Source of the DNA: Acidobacteriota bacterium
GTDB taxonomy: Bacteria > Acidobacteriota > Vicinamibacteria > Vicinamibacterales > UBA2999
Assembly: GCA_030697165.1 (NCBI GenBank)
Contig: JAUYQQ010000009.1
Coordinates: 124,001 to 188,000, forward strand
DNA: 64,000 nt
Reading direction: 5' to 3'
Part shown: one piece after another, positions 47,901 to 55,765 of the stretch
Position numbering within the stretch: the stretch's first letter is position 1
Layout: every line of letters begins with the position of its first letter
Position numbers and translations under genes: made by a program
The notes under the pieces: model-generated
Seen by the model: the letters and a program-made list of their open reading frames with translations, nothing else
The model's database searches: none
What the model was told of the DNA's origin: nothing

Positions 47901-47998
47901 GTCCCCGTGAACACACTCTGCGCGCGCGCGATCGCCGGCACGAGTACGAGGCTTGCCAGTACAAGTACGAACGTTCTTGCAAGAAACCTGAGCGCCAT
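44984..47998 (-). CDS. TonB-dependent receptor with N-terminal carboxypeptidase-regulatory domain (Oar-like)
   Basis: 1004 residues. A signal peptide (residues 1-26) is followed by a carboxypeptidase-regulatory-like beta-sandwich (about 29-110: GTVKDTSGAVMPGVTVEAAS, DANGSYRISDLRPGTYKLTY), a plug domain (VRGQGGAQTVVLVDGMMTNG) and a long 22-strand-type barrel ending in an aromatic residue (MTW). Role: TonB-energised outer-membrane uptake or secretion; the ligand is unknown. RBS GGGGGA precedes ATG 47998 by 5 bases. It belongs to a minus-strand cluster with haem-copper enzymes and a secreted protein, suggesting that import and oxidation of one substrate class are linked. Confidence 0.93.
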   Translation of the reverse strand: MALRFLARTFVLVLASLVLVPAIARAQSVFTGTVKDTSGAVMPGVTVEAASPALIEGVRSAITDANGSYRISDLRPGTYKLTYTLPGFNTVIRDGVELQGNFVATINIDLSVGTLQESVTVSGASPVVDVQSNAKQQVLTRDVLSAVPTAGTIQGLGQLVVGVTLNVPDVGGSRAMQQTYFAVRGQGGAQTVVLVDGMMTNGLMGDGAVQAYHNESMTQEAVYQTAGGNAETLTGGVNMNLIPKDGGNQFRGGAKGFKSPSGWQGDNLTDDLRALGVTGVDKISNFYEWNVEQGGPIVRNKLWFFGAFRKARYDRPIANTFAIPAGQNVPAAFAACRANPDSCEQGVSDEKMDNPVVRLTWQASERNKVAVYMDRALRLRGHAMGALTDQNTASVIWNTPTFATGSIKWTSTLSSKLLLELGYSGNRERYDNLYQPGILAERNTADWYRNVRKNDNSTGLLWGASGAQLGNYPDRYNLQGAVSYVTGAHTIKVGGAWQTGKYIRYNNANADLYQTYNNGNPLQVTVLNTPLRTGEDLNASLGFFAQDTWNLDRLTLNLGLRFDYNKQTIRGQEAQVGRFANSPAYSSFQAVPTWQDFSPRLSLVYDLSGDGRTAVRAGLNKFVTAQTTGFSQLYNPTALTTATLPWTDVNGDDIAQGERGCVYLTAGCEINFANLSPNFGVRSLSTPDPGLKRPYSLPINVGVTHELFSGFSVAAEYYHISFRNITMRTNSLLNEASYNRFEVVSPLDGSVIPAWVIKPEFRGQVANIDSTNSDMKRSYNGMDINFNARMARGVRAFGGFNLERSLNNVCAAAASDPNRSLYCDQSESGIPWQKQVKATVVYPLPFWGVSVSASWQNLNGYLTGTAAQAYGGFTAGTGFDRPNGQGTFWQLTSATRYAANCTGPCTPGGLVLPALAASGVANLQVPLVAPETEFTPRINQVDFSFSKRVEFGAFRMTPKVDLFNALNSDDYSSVSSVQFGAAAYMRPSVILQGRIIRVGVDMTW

Positions 47999-48134
47999 CT
48001 ATTTCCCCCAATCAGCCGCTGGGTTCACCTGAGAGCCAGGCGATGCCTCGCGGCCAAGCCAACGCGAGAGTTTACTCGTGTGCATGTCTGGGGTTGTAAT
48101 CCAGTATTTTGTAATGCGTGCGGAAAATGAATAA
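47999..48134. other. Leader and promoter region of the TonB receptor gene
   Basis: No gene. Short direct-repeat-like AT-rich sequence (minus strand TACAAAATACTGGATTAC around 48095-48115) is the likely promoter area; no firm boxes assigned. Confidence 0.35.
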
Positions 48135-48163
48135 GCCGCGATCCGGTTATGGATCGCGGCTCC
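48135..48163. repeat. REP-like palindrome, GGAG foot
   Basis: Stem GCCGCGATCC/GGATCGCGGC, loop GGTTAT, then TCC, so the minus strand begins GGAG. Lies 50 bases past the stop of the 48214-49110 gene and may terminate it. Confidence 0.65.
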
Positions 48164-48213
48164 GGATAGTGCCGCTCTTCGCTGACGCGAAGGCAGTTCG
48201 CTGGGGCCGTTCG

Positions 48214-49110
48214 CTATTGGCCGCTGGTGCTGGCGGCCTTGACGTTCACTTTCACATACGCCGTCGACCAGCAGCACTGGAAGCCGCCGCCACCGACGCC
48301 GGACGAGTCGTTGCCTTCGAGGCGGATGACATACTCACCCGGCATCGAGAAAGTAGCGGTCGTCGAGATCTTGTCCTTCTCGACCGACGGCCGGGCGTTG
48401 GCGAAGGTGATGTCGCCGGGGCCCCGGTACTTGGTCAAGGTGGCGCTGATGCGCGGACGGCGGGGCGGCGCCGGCGCGCCGCCAGGGGCCGGGGCCACCG
48501 CGCCGCCGACAGCCGGCTCCTCGTGCCCGTCGTCGGTCAGCCAGGCGCTGATGGTCACGGGCTCGCCGACGACGCCGGCCAGGACGGGCGCGGCGGAGAG
48601 CGGCTTGGGCGGACCGGTCAGGGCTTCACCGTTTTCCGAGAACTTGAAGACCGGCGGCTTGTTGCCCATGGCGGCATCCAGGTACGGCTCGATCTGGTAG
48701 CCCTTGGTGATGCCGAACGGCACAGAGACGGTTTTGCCGTTGGTGGTCAGGGTCCAGGTCAGCTTCTTGTCGCCGAAGTCCTTGGGCACCTTGATGGCGA
48801 TGGTGCCCCAGCCGCGGCCGACCACGAAGTGCGTGGGCTGGCCCTGGTCGGGGCCGCCGGGCTCGATGCGGTTGGCCGGACCGATCGGCACGTCCAGCAC
48901 CTGCTTCTTGTTGCGGTTGTAGTACCCGATCAGCAGCGTGTACGTACCATCCTCGTTCTGGTACCAGCCTTCGAAGGCCGGATAGACGTTCAGCCCCGAA
49001 TCTTTCAGGGGCTCCATGACCAGTTCCTGCTGGGCAGCGGCGCCCGACACCATCAGGGTGCCGGCGATAGCTACCGCCGCCGCGACGCGCCTTAGGCTCA
49101 CGAATGACAT
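48214..49110 (-). CDS. Secreted beta-rich protein of unknown function
   Basis: 298 residues with a signal peptide (RVAAAVAIAGTLMVSGAAAQ). The first half has a recurring pattern (YPAFEGWYQNEDGTYTLLIG, YYNRNKKQVLDVPIGPANRI) that I recognise from other acidobacterial genomes but cannot name. A Pro/Ala/Gly linker leads to a PKD/Ig-like C-terminal domain (ISATLTKYRGPGDITF, TFSMPGEYVIRLEGND) ending with CCWSTAYVKVNV, an adjacent Cys pair. It starts 9 bases after the cytochrome-PHM gene's stop on the same strand, so it is probably co-transcribed with it and may work with it outside the cytoplasm. Confidence 0.75.
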   Translation of the reverse strand: MSFVSLRRVAAAVAIAGTLMVSGAAAQQELVMEPLKDSGLNVYPAFEGWYQNEDGTYTLLIGYYNRNKKQVLDVPIGPANRIEPGGPDQGQPTHFVVGRGWGTIAIKVPKDFGDKKLTWTLTTNGKTVSVPFGITKGYQIEPYLDAAMGNKPPVFKFSENGEALTGPPKPLSAAPVLAGVVGEPVTISAWLTDDGHEEPAVGGAVAPAPGGAPAPPRRPRISATLTKYRGPGDITFANARPSVEKDKISTTATFSMPGEYVIRLEGNDSSGVGGGGFQCCWSTAYVKVNVKAASTSGQ

Positions 49111-49119
49111 GATCCTGGT

Positions 49120-50478
49120 CTACTGCTGCTGGCGATCGGTCGCCGCGGCCAGCCGCGCCTTGCGCGCTTCGACTTCCTTGTTGAAGTCGTCATCGCCCAT
49201 GTAGGTGATGTTGATCCAGACGTGCGCCATTTCGTCGACCGTGCGGTCGCCCCAGCCAACCCACTGGTTGGGGTCGGGGTTGTTCTTGTTGGCGGCGGTG
49301 TTGTCGTGCCACGAGGTGATCTTGATGATCGTGCCCTTCGGCAGCAGGGGCGCGTAGTCATCGTCGAACACGTAGTTGTTCATCCAGTTGAACTCGAACC
49401 GGTTGACGTGGCCGAGCACCATCTGCTGGCCGTTGGGCAGGATGGCTTCGACCATCTGGGCCTTGCCGCGCAGGTGCATGTGGGGCTGGAAGTTCTCGAC
49501 GCGGCCGGCGCGGCGCATCACGTGGAAGTTCTGGCCGACGCTGATCGCGTTGGGCGCGATGTCGAGCTGGCGGTTGCCGCCGGTGACGCCGCTATAGAGC
49601 GAGAGCGCGGTCCGGTACTTCGGCTCCTGGCCTTTCGGGTAGAAGTAGATGCCGAGCTCGACGTTGTCGGTGATGTCTTCGCCACCGGCGCTGTAGTGGA
49701 TGTCCCAGCGGATCTTCGAGCCGGGCAGCATCAGCTTGCCGGTGTTCGCGCGCATCAACTCGCCCTGCTTGTTGACCGCCCACTCCATGAACAGGCCCGC
49801 GCCGCTGTCAGCATCGGGATCGCTCAGGAGCGCCTGGGCTTCCTTATCGTTCTGCATCAGGTAGGCCAGCGCGTGGTGCGTGATCTTGCGGCCCTTGATG
49901 GTGGTGGGACGCATCTCGATGGCACGCACCCAGCGGGGCTCGGTCAGGCCGGTGTCGCTGACCGGCTTGTACCAGGCGTCCATGGCCACGGCCTTCTGCG
50001 TGTACTTCGGCGACGAGATGATCAGGTCGGGCGGGCCGCCAAACTTGCTGGCGTAGTTCCAGCCGTTGGTTTCTTCCCACTTCTTGGGGGCGGGCATGTC
50101 CGTCATCTCGCCCTTCGGCGCGCCGTTGGACGCCCAGCGGACGATCGTGTCGATTTCCTTGTCGCTGAGCGACCGGTCGTCCTTGTAGTGCTGGATGCCG
50201 ACCGACTTGTCGATGTGCCAGGGCGGCATGTTGCGCGACGCCACGCGATCACGAATCGAACGCGCCCACGGACGCGTCTCCTCGTAGGTGATCAGCGAGA
50301 ACGGGGCAATCGAATCCGGACGGTGACACGACTCGCACTTGTTCTGGAAAATCGGCGCGACGTCCTTCGTGAACGTCGGCGTTGCGGTCGTCTGAGCTGC
50401 GAGTGTTGCAGGAAGAGCCAGAAGGCCCATCATGCCCACCGCTCCACTCATTACCCGGCCGAAGATACCGTTAGCCAT
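49120..50478 (-). CDS. Monohaem cytochrome c fused to a PHM-like copper monooxygenase
   Basis: 452 residues from ATG 50478, preceded by AAGGGG. A signal peptide (residues 1-29) is followed by a haem site CESCH (48-52), an MPPW segment with a candidate axial Met, and a copper domain: THHALAY (His 201, 202), WDIHYSAGG (His 261), FQPHMHLRG (His 333, 335) and VDEMAHVW (Met 417). These match the CuA and CuB ligands of peptidylglycine alpha-hydroxylating monooxygenase in order and local sequence (HH, VHYG, HTH, DEM). It lacks the TPRs of the 42526-44355 paralogue. Role: likely periplasmic copper-dependent hydroxylation; substrate unknown. Confidence 0.82.
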   Translation of the reverse strand: MANGIFGRVMSGAVGMMGLLALPATLAAQTTATPTFTKDVAPIFQNKCESCHRPDSIAPFSLITYEETRPWARSIRDRVASRNMPPWHIDKSVGIQHYKDDRSLSDKEIDTIVRWASNGAPKGEMTDMPAPKKWEETNGWNYASKFGGPPDLIISSPKYTQKAVAMDAWYKPVSDTGLTEPRWVRAIEMRPTTIKGRKITHHALAYLMQNDKEAQALLSDPDADSGAGLFMEWAVNKQGELMRANTGKLMLPGSKIRWDIHYSAGGEDITDNVELGIYFYPKGQEPKYRTALSLYSGVTGGNRQLDIAPNAISVGQNFHVMRRAGRVENFQPHMHLRGKAQMVEAILPNGQQMVLGHVNRFEFNWMNNYVFDDDYAPLLPKGTIIKITSWHDNTAANKNNPDPNQWVGWGDRTVDEMAHVWINITYMGDDDFNKEVEARKARLAAATDRQQQ

Positions 50479-50631
50479 CTTCTTCCCCTTCGAAAGATTT
50501 ATCAGACCTACAGTTCGCGGTTGGGGAGTGTACACGCTATGTACCCCCCTGTCATCCCTGCGGTAACCTCATGGCTGCCATCAGTTACGCGAATGCTGCC
50601 CGCAACGTTTATCCACCGCAGCACGCTTATT

Positions 50632-51798
50632 TTAGGCGAGTTTACGCAGGACGAGGCACTTCAAGTAGTAGGTCTCGGGAACGCCTAAAAGGACGGGGTG
50701 GTCACGTCCCTGCATGCGTTTTTCCACGACGGTTACGGGGATATGGGCATCGGCTGAGGCGGCGAACACGGCCTGGGCGAACATGCTTTCGTCGACGTTG
50801 TACGAACAGCTGCACGTGATCAAGTAGCCGCCCGGGGCCAGCAGCCGCAGGGCCCGGAGGTTGATTTCCTTGTAGCCGGCCAGCGCATTGGTCACCGACG
50901 CCTTGTTCTTCGCGAACGCCGGCGGGTCCAGGACGATGGTGTCGTAGCGGGCGCCGTCGCGCTCGAGGTGCCGCAGCTCGTCGAAGACGTTGGCTTCGCG
51001 CGCGGTCACGTTGGCGAGGCCGTTGGCGGCGGCGTTGGCCGTGATCCGGGCCACCGCGTCGGCCGAGACGTCGAGCGCCTCCACAGTCTGGCAGCGCGGG
51101 GCCAGCGCCAGCGCGAAGCCGCCGTGGTAGCTGAAACAATCGAGCAACGCGCCGTGCGCATAGCGCGCGGCGGCTTCCCGGTTCTCGCGCTGATCGAGAA
51201 ACAGCCCGGTTTTCTGCCCGCGCCACGGATCGACATCGTAATTCACCGCGCCCTCGCGCACACTGATGGTCTCGGGCACCGCGCCGTGTACGGCCGCCAC
51301 TTTCTGCTCGAGGCCCTCGAGCAGCCGCACTTTCGGGTCGTTGCGGGCGAGCACGCCCTTCGCCCCAGTCAGTTCCACCAGCAGTGGTACGAGGGTCGGC
51401 GTCAGCCGATCCATGCCTTGCGACAGCGTCTGGATCACCAGGTAGTCGTCGTAGCGATCGACGATCAGCGACGGCAGCAGATCCGCCTCGCCGTGCACCA
51501 GGCGGTACGCGGTCGCATCGATCTCGAGGATCTCGCGAAACCCGATCGCGTCCGAGAGGCGCTCGCGCCAGAACGCCTCGTCGATCACGCGATCGTCGCG
51601 CGAGATCATGCGCAGGGTGATCTGCGACTGGTCGCTGAACAGCGCATGACCCAGGTCCCGATCGCGCGGCCCGCGGACGTTGACAACAATGCCGGGCTCG
51701 ACGTGGGCGACGTCCATGACGTCGGAGCGGTAAATCCAGGGATGACCGCCGCGGATGCGATCCTCGCCCTTGGCGTTGACGATTGCAGTGGGCGGCAC
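50632..51798 (-). CDS. Class I rRNA (cytosine-C5) methyltransferase, RlmI-like
   Basis: 388 residues from GTG 51798. An N-terminal PUA domain (AIVNAKGEDRIRGGHPWIYR) is followed by the RlmI linker and a Rossmann methyltransferase: LLDCFSYHGGFALALA (SAM loop), VEALDVSADAV, VLDPPAFAKNK (motif IV) and LITCSCSYNVDESMF with a catalytic Cys. Role: methylates a cytosine of 23S rRNA, by analogy with E. coli RlmI. DPWRGQKTGLFLDQRENR is a strong family signature. A TATAGA box precedes the start by 3-4 bases, so the exact start could be a few codons further in. Confidence 0.9.
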   Translation of the reverse strand: MPPTAIVNAKGEDRIRGGHPWIYRSDVMDVAHVEPGIVVNVRGPRDRDLGHALFSDQSQITLRMISRDDRVIDEAFWRERLSDAIGFREILEIDATAYRLVHGEADLLPSLIVDRYDDYLVIQTLSQGMDRLTPTLVPLLVELTGAKGVLARNDPKVRLLEGLEQKVAAVHGAVPETISVREGAVNYDVDPWRGQKTGLFLDQRENREAAARYAHGALLDCFSYHGGFALALAPRCQTVEALDVSADAVARITANAAANGLANVTAREANVFDELRHLERDGARYDTIVLDPPAFAKNKASVTNALAGYKEINLRALRLLAPGGYLITCSCSYNVDESMFAQAVFAASADAHIPVTVVEKRMQGRDHPVLLGVPETYYLKCLVLRKLA

Positions 51799-51818
51799 GT
51801 CTCTATAGTGTCATGCGC

Positions 51819-51846
51819 CTAAGGTGCCTAGGGTGCCTAAGGTGCT
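51819..51846. repeat. Tandem CCTAAGGTG-type units downstream of rpiB
   Basis: GCCTAAGGTG, CCTAGGGTG, CCTAAGGTG in tandem. Inverse-complement copies lie upstream of rpiB at 52344-52365. Confidence 0.65.
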
Positions 51847-51850
51847 GCGG

Positions 51851-52288
51851 CTACTTCTCAATCTGGTGAATCTTGCCGACGCGGGTCGCGTGGCGGCCGC
51901 CCTCGAATGGCGTCGTGAGGAACACCTTGACGATCTCGCGGGCGCGGGCTTCGGGCGTGACGCGGGCACCGAGCGTCAGCACGTTCAGGTCGTTATGCTC
52001 ACGCGCCAGCTTCGCGGTGTCGATATCGACCACCGGCGCGGCGCGGACGCCGGCCACCTTGTTGGCGGCAATCGCCATCCCGACGCCGGTCCCGCACACC
52101 AGGATGCCGCGTCCGAACTTGCCGCTCGCAACCGCTCCAGCCACCGCCTGGGCATAATCCGGGTAGTCCACCGACTCCGCGGACGTCGTGCCGAAGTCCT
52201 CGTAGGTGACGCCCATTTCCTCGAGCATCCGTTTCAGCGAATCCTTGAGATGAAACCCTGCGTGATCGGCAGCGAGCGCGATGTGCAT
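51851..52288 (-). CDS. rpiB: Ribose-5-phosphate isomerase B
   Basis: 145 residues from ATG 52288 (a longer upstream frame is rejected because MHIALAADHAGFHLK is the family N-terminus). GILVCGTGVGMAIAANK holds the catalytic Cys and phosphate loop, and DFGTTSAESVDYPDYAQ the conserved Asp/Ser region. Role: interconverts ribose 5-phosphate and ribulose 5-phosphate. A minus-strand TAGAAT lies 5 bases before the ATG, consistent with a leaderless message. It is flanked by inverted copies of a short tandem repeat. Confidence 0.95.
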   Translation of the reverse strand: MHIALAADHAGFHLKDSLKRMLEEMGVTYEDFGTTSAESVDYPDYAQAVAGAVASGKFGRGILVCGTGVGMAIAANKVAGVRAAPVVDIDTAKLAREHNDLNVLTLGARVTPEARAREIVKVFLTTPFEGGRHATRVGKIHQIEK

Positions 52289-52343
52289 GCGCGATTCTAG
52301 CTTGCCGCGCCGCCACCCGGGCACCCCGGCACCCTGCTACCCT

Positions 52344-52365
52344 CTAGGCACCTTAGGCACCCTGC
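52344..52365. repeat. Inverse copy of the CCTAAGGTG-type units upstream of rpiB
   Basis: TAGGCACCTTAGGCACCCTGC is the inverse complement of the units at 51819-51846. Confidence 0.6.
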
Positions 52366-52398
52366 ACTGTTGTCACCTGTTAGAATCAGTATTCCCAC

Positions 52399-53664
52399 AT
52401 GACTCTTCCCTTGATGCAACGTACCCTCGCGCAGGCCGACCCCGAAATTGCCGCGGCCATCGCCCACGAAACCGACCGCCAGGCCGACGGCCTCGAGTTG
52501 ATCGCGTCGGAAAACTTCGTCAGCAGCGCCGTGCTCGAAGCCGCCGGCTCGGTGATGACGAACAAGTACGCCGAGGGCTATCCCGGCAAGCGCTACTACG
52601 GCGGGTGCGAGTTCGTCGATGTCGCCGAGACGCTGGCGATCGCCCGCGCCAAGGCGCTGTTCGGCGCCGATCACGCCAACGTGCAGCCGCACTCGGGCGC
52701 GCAGGCCAACATGGCGGTCTACTTCACGCTGCTGAAGCCCGGCGACGTGGTGCTCGGCATGAACCTCGCCCACGGCGGCCACCTCACGCACGGCCACCCG
52801 CTCAACTTCTCCGGCAAGCTCTACACCATCGTCCCCTACGGCGTGCGCCAGGACGACGAGCGGCTCGATTATGACGAGTTCGAGCGGCTCGCCCACGAGC
52901 ACAAGCCGAAAATGATCATCGCCGGCGCCAGCGCCTACCCGCGGGCGTTCGACTTCGAGCGCATGGGCAAGGTCGCCCGCGCCGTCGGCGCGCCGCTGAT
53001 GGTCGACATGGCTCACATCGCCGGCCTCGTCGCCGGCGGCCAGCACCCCAGCCCCGTGCCGCACGCCGACTTCGTCACCACCACCACCCACAAGACGCTG
53101 CGCGGGCCGCGCGGCGGCATGGTGCTCTGCCGCGAGCAGTACGCGAAGGACCTCGACCGCACGGTGTTCCCCGGCGTGCAGGGCGGACCCCTGATGCACA
53201 TCATCGCGGCCAAGGCGGTGTGCTTCCGCGAGGCCGCGACCCAGGAGTTCAAGGACTACCAAAAGCAGCTGGTGGCCAACGCCAGGCGACTGTCGGCGGC
53301 CATGACCGCGGCCGGCTTCCGCATTGTCAGCGGTGGCACCGACAACCACATCGTGCTGGTCGATACGTTCTCGAAGGGCATCACCGGCAAGGTCGCCGAA
53401 GCGGCGCTCGGCCAGGCCGGCATCACCGTCAACAAGAACGCCATCCCCTTCGACAAGAACCCGCCGATGGTGGCCAGCGGCGTGCGCCTGGGCACGCCGG
53501 CGGTGACCACGCGCGGCATGGGCGAAGCGCAGATGGACGAGGTCGCCGGCTTCATCTCGCGCGCGCTCGCCTCACCAGAGGACACGGCCGCGCTGACGAT
53601 GATCAAGACAGAAGTCGAGCAGTTGTGCCGGAAGTTCCCGCTGTACCCGGAACGCCGGGCCTAA
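52399..53664 (+). CDS. glyA: Serine hydroxymethyltransferase
   Basis: 421 residues. [20 protein letters not shown] and [20 protein letters not shown] form the substrate/folate site, and [20 protein letters not shown] carries the PLP-binding Lys. [16 protein letters not shown] is near the C-terminus. Role: converts serine and tetrahydrofolate to glycine and methylene-THF, feeding one-carbon metabolism. TAGAAT at 52381-52386 is a likely -10, leaving only a few leader bases. rpiB is divergent on the other side; that rpiB-glyA neighbourhood is common in bacteria. Confidence 0.97.
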   Translation: MTLPLMQRTLAQADPEIAAAIAHETDRQADGLELIASENFVSSAVLEAAGSVMTNKYAEGYPGKRYYGGCEFVDVAETLAIARAKALFGADHANVQPHSGAQANMAVYFTLLKPGDVVLGMNLAHGGHLTHGHPLNFSGKLYTIVPYGVRQDDERLDYDEFERLAHEHKPKMIIAGASAYPRAFDFERMGKVARAVGAPLMVDMAHIAGLVAGGQHPSPVPHADFVTTTTHKTLRGPRGGMVLCREQYAKDLDRTVFPGVQGGPLMHIIAAKAVCFREAATQEFKDYQKQLVANARRLSAAMTAAGFRIVSGGTDNHIVLVDTFSKGITGKVAEAALGQAGITVNKNAIPFDKNPPMVASGVRLGTPAVTTRGMGEAQMDEVAGFISRALASPEDTAALTMIKTEVEQLCRKFPLYPERRA

Positions 53665-53719
53665 TGGAGCGTATCAACCGATTACACAGTGTCAGGATCG
53701 TCGCTCAGCCAACGTGCTG

Positions 53720-53742
53720 GGGCCGTTCCTACGGAACGGCCC
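53720..53742. repeat. 10-bp palindrome before the DinG-type helicase gene
   Basis: GGGCCGTTCC, TAC, GGAACGGCCC ends 2 bases before ATG 53744. Could hide or expose the start, or be a REP relative without a clear foot. Confidence 0.55.
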
Positions 53743-53743
53743 G

Positions 53744-55735
53744 ATGCAAGATCGATCGGACATTCCACTAGTCTCCGCCGTCGAGGCGGCCTTCGCGGAC
53801 GAGGGCGTGCTGGCGCGGGCGGTGGATCAGTTCGAGCCGCGCGCCGGCCAGCGCGCCATGGCGCTGGCTGTCGCCGAAACGCTGAGCGAAGGTGGCGTCC
53901 TGCTGGCCGAGGCCGGTACCGGCACGGGCAAGACGCTCGCCTATCTCGTCCCCGCGATCCTGAGCCGGCAGCGCGTGCTGGTCTCGACCGGCACCAAGAA
54001 CCTCCAGGAACAGATCTACTTCAAGGACCTGCCGGTGCTGCGCGAGGCGCTGGGCGTGCCGTTCAAGGCCGCCTACATGAAGGGCCGCGCCAACTACCTG
54101 TGCCTGCACCGCCTCGATCAACTGCGCGCGTCACCCGCCGTGCCTCACGACTTCGTGTCGATGGTGGACGAGTGGCGTCACGTCACCGAGACCGGCGACC
54201 GCGCCGAGTTGCGTGACCTCCCCGAAGACTCGGCCACCTGGCACGACGTGTCGGCCACGGCCGAAACCTGCCTCGGCAACGACTGCCCGCAGTACTCCGA
54301 GTGCTACGTCACCCGGATGCGCCAGCGCGCCGCCGAGGCCGACGTGGTGATCGTCAACCACCACTTGCTGTGCGCCGACGCCTCGGTGCGGCAAAGCAGC
54401 TACGGCGAAGTGATCCCCGAGTGTCACTACGCGGTGCTCGACGAAGCCCACCAGCTCGAAGACGTGGCAACGCAGTACTTCGGCGTCGCCATCAGCAACT
54501 ACCGCGTTGACGACCTGGTCCGCGACGGCGAACGCGCGGTGAACCTGGGCATGGTCGAGGACACCAACTCAGACCTCCGCCGGTCGCTGCGCCGGGTCGA
54601 CGATCATGCGCGCGAGTTCTTCGGCCGGCTGGCCCTGGCGCGGCAATCCAGCCCTTCGACTTCGCTCAGGGCAGGAGGCGGCGGCGACGAGCGCTTGCGC
54701 ATCAACGGCGAATGGTTCGGCGACATCATCGACGATGGGCTGGGGCTGATTAGCGGGCTCGACGCCGTCGAGCACGACCTGACGCGGGCCGCCGGCTCGA
54801 GCGCCAACGGCAACGTCGTCAACGAAGAGGCCGCCACGCTGGCGCGCCGGGCCGCCGAAATGCGGCAAGGCCTGTCGTTCCTGCTCGAGGCCTCGAACCC
54901 GTCGTTCGTGTACTTCCTGGAGACGCGCAACCGCGGCGTGTTCCTGCGCGCGGCGCCAATTGATGTCTCGGCCATCATCCGCGAGCAGCTGCTCGATCGC
55001 ATGCGCGCCACTGTACTCACGTCGGCCACGCTGACCATCGCCGGCTCGTTCGAGTACGTGAAGCGGCGCCTCGGCGCCGATGACGCGAACCAGATGGTGG
55101 TGCCGTCGGAGTTCGACTTCACCGAGCAGACCATCCTGTACCTCCCGCGCCAAATGCCGGCACCCAAGTCTCCCGACTACGGCGAAGCGGTCGCCCGTGA
55201 GGTGCTCGAGCTGTTGCGGCGGAGCGAGGGCCGCGCCTTCGTCCTGTTCACGAGTTACGCCATGCTGCGCCTGGTGCGCGAGCGCGTCGAGTTGGAGCTT
55301 CCGTACCCGCTGATCGTCCAGGGCACGGCGCCGCGCAGCGTGCTGCTGTCGCAGTTCCGGACCACGCCCAACGCGGTGCTGCTGGCCACTTCGTCGTTCT
55401 GGCAGGGCGTGGACGTGGTGGGCGAGCAATTGAGCTGCGTGATCATCGACAAGCTGCCGTTCGCCTCGCCCGGCGACCCCATTACCGCCGCCCGCATCGA
55501 GGCGATCACGGCTGAAGGCGGCGATGCCTTCCAGGAGTACCAGGTACCGCTGGCGATCCTGGCCATGCTGCAGGGCCTCGGCCGGCTGATCCGCCATCGC
55601 AGCGACCGCGGCGTGCTGGCCGTGCTCGATCCGCGCCTGCGGACCATGGGCTACGGCCGGCGCTTTCTCGATTCATTTCCGCCGGCACCGGTCACCCAGA
55701 ACCTGGACGCGGTGTCTCGATTTTTCGCCGGGTGA
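53744..55735 (+). CDS. DinG/XPD-type ATP-dependent helicase
   Basis: 663 residues from ATG 53744 (GTG 53714 upstream would read through the palindrome). FEPRAGQRAMALAVAETL is the Q-motif region, LLAEAGTGTGKTLAYLVP Walker A, and AVLDEAHQLEDVA the DEAH box. Iron-sulfur cysteines: NYLCLHR and ETCLGNDCPQYSEC. VLLATSSFWQGVDVVGEQLS and LGRLIRHRSDRGVLAVLDPR are C-terminal helicase motifs. Role: 5'-3' DNA helicase in repair of structures such as R-loops. Residues about 302-311 (SSPSTSLRAG) come from a dispersed repeat inserted in frame. Confidence 0.93.
   Translation: MQDRSDIPLVSAVEAAFADEGVLARAVDQFEPRAGQRAMALAVAETLSEGGVLLAEAGTGTGKTLAYLVPAILSRQRVLVSTGTKNLQEQIYFKDLPVLREALGVPFKAAYMKGRANYLCLHRLDQLRASPAVPHDFVSMVDEWRHVTETGDRAELRDLPEDSATWHDVSATAETCLGNDCPQYSECYVTRMRQRAAEADVVIVNHHLLCADASVRQSSYGEVIPECHYAVLDEAHQLEDVATQYFGVAISNYRVDDLVRDGERAVNLGMVEDTNSDLRRSLRRVDDHAREFFGRLALARQSSPSTSLRAGGGGDERLRINGEWFGDIIDDGLGLISGLDAVEHDLTRAAGSSANGNVVNEEAATLARRAAEMRQGLSFLLEASNPSFVYFLETRNRGVFLRAAPIDVSAIIREQLLDRMRATVLTSATLTIAGSFEYVKRRLGADDANQMVVPSEFDFTEQTILYLPRQMPAPKSPDYGEAVAREVLELLRRSEGRAFVLFTSYAMLRLVRERVELELPYPLIVQGTAPRSVLLSQFRTTPNAVLLATSSFWQGVDVVGEQLSCVIIDKLPFASPGDPITAARIEAITAEGGDAFQEYQVPLAILAMLQGLGRLIRHRSDRGVLAVLDPRLRTMGYGRRFLDSFPPAPVTQNLDAVSRFFAG
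54649..54670. repeat. In-frame dispersed repeat within the helicase gene
   Basis: GCCCTTCGAC, TT, CGCTCAGGGC: arms GCCCT/AGGGC with inner partial pairing. I know this element from many unrelated bacterial genomes. Confidence 0.6.
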
Positions 55736-55765
55736 CGTACACTGAAGACCTGAGGCAGATCGCAT

